Below are positions 59,801-64,000 of a stretch of DNA of 64,000 nt, in pieces. Under the pieces are notes generated by a model that worked only from the letters and a program-made list of their open reading frames with translations, made no database searches and had not been told where the DNA came from. Position numbers and translations under genes: made by a program. Origin of the DNA: Trileptium ribeirensis. Its lineage: Eukaryota; Nematoda; Enoplea; Enoplida; Thoracostomopsidae. The DNA is taken from assembly GCA_030248225.1 (NCBI GenBank), contig JASANE010028306.1, forward strand, positions 1 through 64,000, read 5' to 3'. Within the stretch, counting starts at the first letter, position 1. Every line of letters begins with the position of its first letter.

Positions 59801-61916
59801 GTTGGTGACGCCTTCAGCGCAGCACATGTTTATTCCACCTGTTTCCATTGAAATATGTTTCTCAAGAGCATAATCGCATAGATCCTTCTGTAACACATTT
59901 AGTAGTTATAACGTACGTTGACATCGAGCGACGTACATTATAATGACAATAGTTATTGAGGAATATTTTACAAATTAAACTGGGTATTCACAGTTATATG
60001 TAATTTCTTAATACGTATTTAGAATTACGATATCTCAGCAAACATTGTGTAAATCAAAGTTGCTATTAAAATTGGCTAAGTGAACTGGGCACATTGTTGG
60101 CGAAAATTTTGTCTGGACCATGAACCAAACCGGACCGTTCCTCATGTTGCGTCAACTACATAGCATATATAGCTACCTAAGACATAGCCTTAGTTAAAAA
60201 AATAAACATAGCGGCCACACCTGTAATCGCTCGTCCGTTTTGGGACTGAAATTGACGTTGAAGCTGCATGTCAGTTAAACCATTACCGAAATGAGCCGTC
60301 GAAGTCTGCACACTGTGCTGTAGTCCAAGCTGAACAATGTCCGTTAAAGCCTAAAACGTTTGAATAAGGTAATTCGGAAGAAAACAGGTAATAAGTAAAT
60401 TTAACGGATTTAACATTCTTGAAGCCGGAGGAGAGATTTCATAACATCAATACTACGAGCTTTAGCTTAAAAATAAATGCTGTTTCCATGAATTTGCCTG
60501 ATAAGCTTCGAAGCTTGGATGAAAATAACCTTTTAACTTTTAAGAAATTAATATGGACTATGCATCTGACTACCAAGCCAACCATCAAATTGAAATTTTA
60601 CGCTACGTTAAATACAAGTAGCTTGTTTTATCGCCAAGGTGATGAATTCCGAAGAGACATACATAGCTGTAAAGAGCATCAACCTACAAAATATGATGAA
60701 CCTCCGACATAACGAAAATGAATTGTTCTACGAAATCAAAACAATATGACCCATTTAGCTTGAGCAGCTGTGGAGATATCGGCGTGTTCCTGCATTTCCT
60801 GTTCCATGGGACATTCAAAAACCCGTAAATGCACACTTGTTGCACCTATACAAAAAATGAATTATGGTACGAAACAAGATCAACGGCGCCTAGCTTAAGC
60901 GATTGCGGTGATACTGGTATTTTCGTGTATTTTAGGTCATATAAGCCACCAAGAACTAGTTTTGGCCAAACCCCACGGCATAAATAATGACAAATCAGGA
61001 CACCATTTCCAGCTATACAGAAAAAATATTGCTCTACCCGATGAGATCAAAACACCTATATAGATCCGCCTGTTAGCGAGATATTGCCGTTTTCGAGTAT
61101 TTTGGATTTAATGGGCCGAATAAAAAACTCTTTTAGATACTAAATCAGTCAAGTAGCAAGTCATTATGTTATTTACAGTGCACAGTGAACCCATTTTGGC
61201 TCAAATATCCAAACCGATTATGGATATCTAATAGGCACAGCAAGATTTCGTCGGTTCGCTCCTTTCACTCACAACACTCAGAATTCAGTTATCAATTCAT
61301 AATTGCTATTCGATACATATTGCCACGATAAACTATAAACACACTGAACACAGTCGATGAGCAATAATTTTACTAAAAATCCTGTTAAGATATTTACACC
61401 TTTGCTACATGCTCCTAGGGAGATAGGGTACGAATCCATACGTTGCCGTAACAAAACTGCTGTATCAAATATATAGCAGGACGCGATGTCGTTTGAGACT
61501 TGTTCTCGGATGCGATTTGTAGTCGAGACTCATCATGCCACCGTAAGCGACAATAGCGTAAACATTACATCAATTTGTGGCTTCTCCAATGTGCCTCCAC
61601 TAAACAGAGTTTTACTACCAGGAAAAGCTTGCTCCTAAAAAGACCTATCCCGCAAATTTTGAAGCACCCTCGGAAGTGTTTTTTTCAAAACGTTACAGCT
61701 TTTTGTGAGGGGTTCATTTCCCAAACTAGGCAAGTGCGGGTAAACAATTTGTCTCTCAAATACAGCAATTATTGCTCAGTTACAATAACAAGACATTTTT
61801 ACGGCTAAGCACCAAAACAGAAATGACATACCTGTAATCGGTCGTCCATTGTGCGACTCAAATTGACGCCGTAGCCGCATGTCAGTTAAACCACAACCAA
61901 GACTAGCAGGTGAGTT
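38630..61916 (-). CDS. CPEB: CPEB2-4/Orb2-type RNA-binding protein gene (5' end outside window)
   Basis: Exons on the minus strand in transcript order: 61,832-61,916 or 60,221-60,350 (alternatives), 54,874-55,127, 51,106-51,627, 49,448-49,726, an unresolved link, about 45,896-45,675, 43,524-43,435, 42,588-42,470, 41,269-41,155, 40,639-40,458, 38,860-38,630. From the RRM1 exon onward every junction is in phase and the protein is very close to animal CPEB2-4: RKVFVGGLPPDIDE, VVDWPHKAESKSYFPPKGYAF, KTVFVGGVPRPLK, LYGGVCYAGIDTDPELKYPKG and the ZZ-type zinc domain VLDDQMCDEC...FHKPLVKEG. The protein controls translation of CPE-bearing mRNAs in the cytoplasm (family knowledge). The N-terminal half is Gln/His/Ser-rich and poorly conserved. 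The start codon is not in view. Confidence 0.94.
39000..39510. repeat. Two-copy ~256-bp tandem duplication in CPEB last intron
   Basis: CAAAAATCA.(C/T)TAGCAAGAT...CCTTTGAATTGC(G/A)AGTTAC and GCTAATACTCATAC occur at an offset of 256 bp (39,007 and 39,263). Diverged but clear. It ends 140 bp upstream (in transcript sense) of the last exon. Confidence 0.75.
39511..40457 (-). other. CPEB last intron, remainder
   Basis: No recognised feature. Confidence 0.45.
40458..40639 (-). CDS. CPEB: CPEB exon (RRM2, second part)
   Basis: Acceptor TTTTGCAG. It completes an alanine codon, then ELAMILDRLYGGVCYAG, IDTDPELKYPKGAGRVAF, SYIAAISARFVHLQHGEIDKR. 60 codons. Donor GTAAGT, phase 0. Almost identical to the fly and vertebrate sequences. 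Confidence 0.95.
40640..41154 (-). other. CPEB intron, no recognised feature
   Basis: Plain intron. Confidence 0.45.
41155..41269 (-). CDS. CPEB: CPEB exon (RRM1-RRM2 linker, RNP2 of RRM2)
   Basis: Acceptor ATTTTAG. VQIRPWRTSDADYVLDASLPLDARK followed by TVFVGGVPRPLKA, the RNP2 strand of RRM2. 38 codons plus one base, donor GTTAGT, phase 1. Both flanking junctions match the conserved protein exactly. Confidence 0.94.
41270..42469 (-). other. CPEB intron, no recognised feature
   Basis: AT-rich intron with nothing identifiable. Confidence 0.45.
42470..42588 (-). CDS. CPEB: CPEB exon (RRM1, second part)
   Basis: Acceptor TTTGTAG. It completes Gly and encodes YAFIIFQQEASVQALIDAC, YPDGDKYFVLLSSPTVKDKP. 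RNP1 (KGYAFIIF) is built across the previous junction. 39 codons. Donor GTACGT, phase 0. Confidence 0.94.
42589..43434 (-). other. CPEB intron, no recognised feature
   Basis: Nothing with support. Confidence 0.45.
43435..43524 (-). CDS. CPEB: CPEB exon (RRM1, middle, 90 nt)
   Basis: Acceptor GTTATAG. EITASFSRYGSLVVDWPHKA, ESKSYFPPK, 29 codons between split codons for Asp and Gly. Donor GTATAT, phase 1. Matches EITASFRRFGPLVVDWPHKA of other CPEBs. Confidence 0.94.
43525..44770 (-). other. CPEB intron after RRM1 start, no recognised feature
   Basis: Nothing identified outside the array that follows. Confidence 0.45.
44771..45619. repeat. Five-copy ~165-bp tandem array in CPEB intron
   Basis: Units start at 44,771, 44,937, 45,103, 45,268 and 45,432 (periods 166, 166, 165, 164). 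Each reads CAGTTG(G/C)AATTTTGCTATGG...GCTTAAAATTATTGC...GTCCGTCATGCAGCAC...CCGTTAAAGATA. Copy identity is high; the fifth has an insertion of about 20 bp. The array stops 50 bp from the donor of the RRM1 exon. Units directly abut, without spacers. Confidence 0.95.
45675..45896 (-). CDS. CPEB: CPEB exon (start of RRM1)
   Basis: It encodes PNGYMLDQSSGIVDNAAAV, then VPVGLPSPSTSMVDAVSAL and EKYSRKVFVGGLPPDIDE (RNP2 of RRM1). Donor GTAACT after one base of the next Asp codon. The 5' edge is uncertain: TATTTTAG just before 45,896 is the best acceptor, giving a phase-1 entry. That does not fit the phase-0 exit of the exon at 49,448, so another small exon or a different boundary must exist. The open frame continues upstream to about 46,010. 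Confidence 0.85.
46100..47450. repeat. Satellite-like block of diverged units
   Basis: Recurrent blocks: CCCAAAATA.ACGAAAACG.CAATATCTCCG, a GAG.TATATGGG segment, ATTTCATCCTAT.T(G)ATCTGC.CATG, and GGTCAAAA..GGTTTTTGAA. At least four diverged units are visible, plus a local 31-bp duplication (46,754 and 46,785, CATGAAGTGCTGCTG...). The same blocks occur in reverse orientation at 60,760-61,140. Confidence 0.65.
47872..48200. mobile_element. Inverted-repeat element, CTGGCCTG/CAGGCCA ends, copy 1
   Basis: Starts CCTGGCCTGGCCACAGTG and ends CTGTGAACAGGCCAAG. Contains CCCCCATGTTCGTGA and CCATGTTTGCCCC, ATTCAACTAA, then TTTCGT.CAAGAAT. Same order as the copy at 62,156-62,547. Confidence 0.7.
48201..49447 (-). 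other. CPEB intron, no recognised feature
   Basis: Nothing with support. This interval and 46-47 kb are where a linking exon for the phase break would lie. Confidence 0.4.
49448..49726 (-). CDS. CPEB: CPEB exon (N-terminal region, Ser/Ala/Gln-rich)
   Basis: Acceptor TTCTTAAG. It encodes GHLATLATRRNASSATPSLS, SLQQGSGIRPAATPL, GQLPPPPLASYTQQQNG and DITQCFGQLSIQ, with donor CAG|GTAATA. 93 codons, phase 0 at both ends. It joins in frame to the preceding exon. No homology was recognised by eye; assigned by phase, position and composition. Confidence 0.75.
49727..51105 (-). other. CPEB intron, no recognised feature
   Basis: Plain AT-rich intron. Confidence 0.45.
51106..51627 (-). CDS. CPEB: CPEB exon (Gln/His-rich, prion-like)
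   Basis: Acceptor AATTTCAG. 174 codons: ASFGLSATTVASQNQFTYHQ, then stretches such as HQHSQQLSPP, MLHQQHQNSNG, PPPHQQQIIHQHDS and YGQLQQQMN. Donor GTTCAG, phase 0 both ends. Gln, His, Asn and Ser dominate and charged residues are few, as in the N-terminal domain of fly Orb2 and of neuronal CPEBs. Homology is by composition, not alignment. Confidence 0.85.
51628..54873 (-). other. CPEB intron, with repeat-like patches
   Basis: 51,950-52,310 and 54,180-54,500 look like dispersed repeat sequence (the latter has GTTCGAATGAGCTATC and a GACAGACACACTGACAGG end). An open minus-strand frame at 53,544-53,921 has no recognisable motif and is not called. Confidence 0.4.
54874..55127 (-). CDS. CPEB: CPEB exon (N-terminal region)
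   Basis: Acceptor CTTTCTAG. It completes a Gly codon, then INATSGDVPATSRHGADLDQ, FQSMTTVLHSNASDVTSAGD and SVAPATEDVGLATATEASSA. 84 codons, donor CAG|GTAATT, phase 0. Phase fits both neighbours. Confidence 0.8.
55128..56847 (-). other. CPEB intron, no gene
   Basis: 56,110-56,285 has a possible small element ending GGGACACCCTGTACAACT, similar to the CACCCT ends of the 488-642 family. 56,390-56,540 is a GC-richer repeat-like patch (GGCATGAACCGGGGCCCCC). Confidence 0.4.
56848..57200. mobile_element. Dispersed repeat family, copy 2
   Basis: ATCGAGATTGCAGAGCAGTAGTGAACC, then CCAATCAGCTCTCGATAGCATAC and TCACACAATACCGCA match 15,643-15,760 in order. Confidence 0.7.
57201..58364 (-). other. CPEB intron with short (TA)n run
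   Basis: A TA dinucleotide run at 57,395-57,416 and two GGTTCCGGTT-rich patches (57,250-57,320 and 58,280-58,330). No gene. Confidence 0.5.
58365..58930. mobile_element. Dispersed repeat family, copy 3
   Basis: AACACTGGCAATGAGTTTTCCATGCCTGAAAAC (from 58,414) also occurs at 15,770. Then the CCATAC units and the tail GCCGGTTCGAATGAGCC...CGCTCTGATTATG, as in copy 1. Confidence 0.75.
58931..60220 (-). other. CPEB intron, no recognised feature
   Basis: Nothing with support. Confidence 0.45.
60221..60350 (-). CDS. CPEB: CPEB exon (N-terminal; alternative B)
   Basis: Acceptor CGTTTTAG. It encodes ALTDIVQLGLQHSVQTSTAH, FGNGLTDMQLQRQFQSQNGR, AIT and one base of Gly. Donor GTGTGG, phase 1; it joins the exon at 55,127 as ...AITGINATSG. 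43 codons. Its 3' half is clearly homologous to the exon at 61,832-61,916. Confidence 0.8.
60419..60712 (+). other. Uncharacterised open frame opposite CPEB intron
   Basis: 97 codons from a TTG, or fewer from an ATG. Contains ...NNLLTFKKLIWTMHLTTKP... and a hydrophilic end. No motif recognised. It may be a retrogene fragment or chance. Confidence 0.15.
60760..61140. repeat. Inverted-orientation copy of the 46-47 kb repeat blocks
   Basis: CGGTGATACTGGTATTTTCGTGTATTTT, TTTTGGCCAAACCCCACGGCATAAATAATG and AGATATTGCCGTTTTCGAGTATTTTGG are reverse complements of the 46-47 kb blocks. Two units are visible. Confidence 0.65.
61141..61831 (-). other. CPEB intron or spacer between alternative exons
   Basis: No recognised feature. 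Confidence 0.4.
61832..61916 (-). CDS. CPEB: CPEB duplicated exon (alternative A)
   Basis: Acceptor TTGTATAG. NSPASLGCGLTDMRLRRQFE, SHNGRPIT and one base of Gly; donor GTATGT, phase 1. 28 codons. GLTDM.L.RQF.S.NGR.ITG is shared with 60,221-60,350. Phase entry 0 and exit 1 equal those of the other copy. An in-frame TAG lies just upstream of the assumed acceptor, consistent with an intron edge. Confidence 0.6.
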
Positions 61917-62155
61917 CTATACAATATAATGCTACTGCAAATATATAGTTAAACGTAAAACGAAAAAATGTGCTACCCTAAAACCCTAATAACGGACATT
62001 GTCAAATTTTCCCACTATACCATACGGCTAGTATGGATTCTTTATTTTACTACAATGAGAATTCAAATATTTGTTAAATTGCCACGTATCTTGTAGCTCT
62101 TGGACTACTATCGCCTAAGCGCGGTTTTTATTGCCATCACTAAACATAGTATATA

Positions 62156-62547
62156 CTGGCCTGTCCCAGTGGGGGGGTGGGGGACCCCCCCCCCACTTTC
62201 CAAATCCCCCATGTTCGTGAGATTTTCCCCCATGTCCGTCCCCCCACTCGGCCGAAACCCCCCATGTTCAACTAATTCCAAAAATTTTTTATGTCTGAAA
62301 ATTTATGTTCTTTGTTTGCAAATTGTTTTTAAACATTAATTACCACTATTTATATATAATGCTAAAATATTGTTTTTAGCTTGAAAGTATGTTCACAATA
62401 GTTAACATACATGAAAATATGGAAATATTTTGTATTTTTAAGCAAAATTTATCCCCCCACTTTGAAATTTCGCTCGAGAATGAACACGGGGCCCCCCGAT
62501 GTTCCCCCCACTTTTTGGAGGGCTGTGGACAGGCCAGATATATATAC
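62156..62547. mobile_element. Inverted-repeat element, CTGGCCTGTCC ends, copy 2, with long G/C runs
   Basis: CTGGCCTGTCC at 62,157 and GGACAGGCCAG at about 62,530 are perfect inverted 11-mers, flanked by TATATA on both sides (possible target duplication). Inside are a run of seven G, then five G, then eleven C, and several other C runs. Same family as 47,872-48,200. Confidence 0.8.
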
Positions 62548-62639
62548 ATATTCAACGTTTGTGCTGCTCCGACATAATAAATTGGTTAATTGTCAATTTA
62601 CTGCATTAGACTTAGAACCACAAAATCGTGCGGAGCATA

Positions 62640-63125
62640 CAGTATTATGCCAAAAGGTATACCGGTAACAGATACATTCTAATGTATTATTTCATCCTTT
62701 CCAGCTTCCTCAATACCTTTATAACCATAAATGCGACCAAATATAACATTAGGTTCAAAATTACAAAATCATGGATAGCTCAAGGGGGAGTCCCACGGGA
62801 TGCAGTAAAATTTCCAAAAAAAGTACATCGATCTCGATACATTCAAATGAATCGCCATCGTTACCAGCATCCTCAAATACCTATATAATATTAGATGCAA
62901 TAAAATACAACAGTGAATTGAAAATCACGATATCGTGCATAGTTCTTGCGTTAAGAGGTCCATCGGCCGCAGTCCCATTCCAAAAATAATGCATTGGTCA
63001 CAGATATGTCACAAATAAAGCACTCCATCAGTATAAGCATTTTCGAGAACCTTTGTACTAACAGATGCAACAAAATATGGCAGACAGAAAATCACGACAG
63101 TATGCATAATTCCTGGCTTTAGCGC
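62640..63125. repeat. Three diverged ~165-bp tandem units
   Basis: CCTCAATACCTTTATAACC, CCTCAAATACCTATATAAT and GAGAACCTTTGTACTAACA mark units at about 62,708, 62,871 and 63,042. All are followed by ATGC(G/A)A(C/T)(C/A)AAA.ATA and later ATC.TG.ATA. Confidence 0.65.
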
Positions 63126-63209
63126 ATTAACGACTTGTACAGCGCCATATAGGTAGCATCATTAGACCTATCAATTTATTGCAATCATATGCAACCTTCG
63201 CACAATGTT

Positions 63210-64000
63210 TGGAAGCTTTACAATCTCCTGATATAGTCACACAAGGTCCGTGACACCAAACCAACGGCTCCATATTCTATTTCAGTATCGTCGACGGGAT
63301 ATGCAATACGTGGATTGGAATTACCGAAGTGAATACATCTGAACTTACACCTATTAAATTTTATCCCTTCGTCTGTGCAACAACGATTGAAACTGTTAAG
63401 ACCAAGCTGCATCCTTTCGACATTTACAAAGCTTAACTTGAGGTGGATGCGGCACTTCAGTTTTGTTTCGTCTGCAAACGTCATCACACTACATGTACCA
63501 GCTTCTCCGATATCATTAATGAGAAATAAGGACATCAGTGGCCCAATGACGCTTCCCTGCAGAACGCCGCTAACTACGGCTATGCTTTCAGACCTTAATC
63601 CATTCACCATTTCTGTTTGCGAAGGACAGCTCAAAAACTGTTTTAATTAGGAAATAGTCTGCCTGTGATTCCGTACGCTTCCACCTTTTGCAACTTTCGG
63701 TGTGGAACGTTATCAAAAACCTTTTAAAACATCCGCTGCATCGCCATCATCGACGATTTAACCGCGCTGTCGATGAAATCGATCAACTGCCGTTGGCAGG
63801 AACGACCTTTTGTAAAAACATACTGGGTGTCATAAACAGTTTACCAATCTGGATATATATACTCAAGCAACGTTCGCTTTAGCATTCTCTTCATCAGTTT
63901 AAACACAGCAAAATTCACTTACTGGTCTGTAATTATTCAGATTTTGTTTGCTGCAGGATTTATGCAGTGGGGTAACTAACCCTGTCAACCAATCATTTAC
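63210..64000 (-). mobile_element. CR1-like LINE reverse transcriptase fragment (runs off window)
   Basis: On the minus strand: NNYRPVS near 63,930, then SCPSQTEMVNGLRSESIAVV, SGVLQGSVIGPL (motif B), LFLINDIGEAGTC and MTFADETKLKC (motif C, F-A-D-E in place of YADD), then GIKFNRCKFRCIHFGNSN. The order and the VLQGSVIGP motif are those of CR1/Jockey-type LINEs, unlike the two other LINE copies in the window. Several in-frame stops at the 5' side. The last catalytic Asp is Glu. Confidence 0.8.

Overview
The window is a piece of a eukaryotic (metazoan) nuclear genome: AT-rich, gene-poor, with GT-AG introns and many decayed transposons. Two protein-coding genes can be read with confidence and they converge. 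On the + strand an STK32 (YANK) family serine/threonine kinase is complete from its first coding exon at about 0.8 kb to its stop codon at 18,718; six exons join in frame into 441 codons. On the - strand a CPEB2-4/Orb2-type cytoplasmic polyadenylation element binding protein runs from beyond the right edge (first exons seen at 60-62 kb) to its stop codon at 38,630; both RRMs and the C-terminal zinc-binding domain are present. The fast-evolving kinase and the style of the LINE proteins (a reverse transcriptase followed by a CEAWP / WFGHVARM tail) suggest a flatworm, possibly a trematode. That is inference only; another fast-evolving invertebrate is possible.

Layout. 0-0.43 kb: LINE endonuclease remnant. 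0.5-18.7 kb: STK32 gene, whose first coding exon is triplicated with an exact 204-bp spacing. Its introns hold small terminal-inverted-repeat elements, a fold-back element inserted in a tandem pair of tRNA-Ala-like units (3.3-4.5 kb), a decayed LINE abutting the exon-4 splice donor (7.9-9.1 kb), a 917-bp tandem duplication (10.8-12.6 kb). The last part of the gene region also carries a dispersed repeat family (15.6-16.6 kb). 18.7-38.1 kb: intergenic, no gene recognised, with several short tandem duplications, small inverted-repeat elements and one larger LINE copy (35.0-38.1 kb) ending the region. 38.6-61.9 kb: CPEB gene with long introns containing a 5-copy ~165-bp array, a satellite-like block, more copies of the same dispersed families, and a duplicated alternative exon. 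62-64 kb: a G/C-run-rich inverted-repeat element, a three-copy repeat and a CR1-like reverse transcriptase fragment leaving the window.

The two genes have no evident joint function: STK32 is a membrane-associated AGC-type kinase if its N-terminus is myristoylated, and CPEB/Orb2 is an RNA-binding translational regulator. The most interesting observations are the duplicated exons in both genes: in STK32 only one of the three first-exon copies keeps the N-myristoylation glycine, and in CPEB two related exons have the same entry and exit phase, so they can only act as alternatives to each other.
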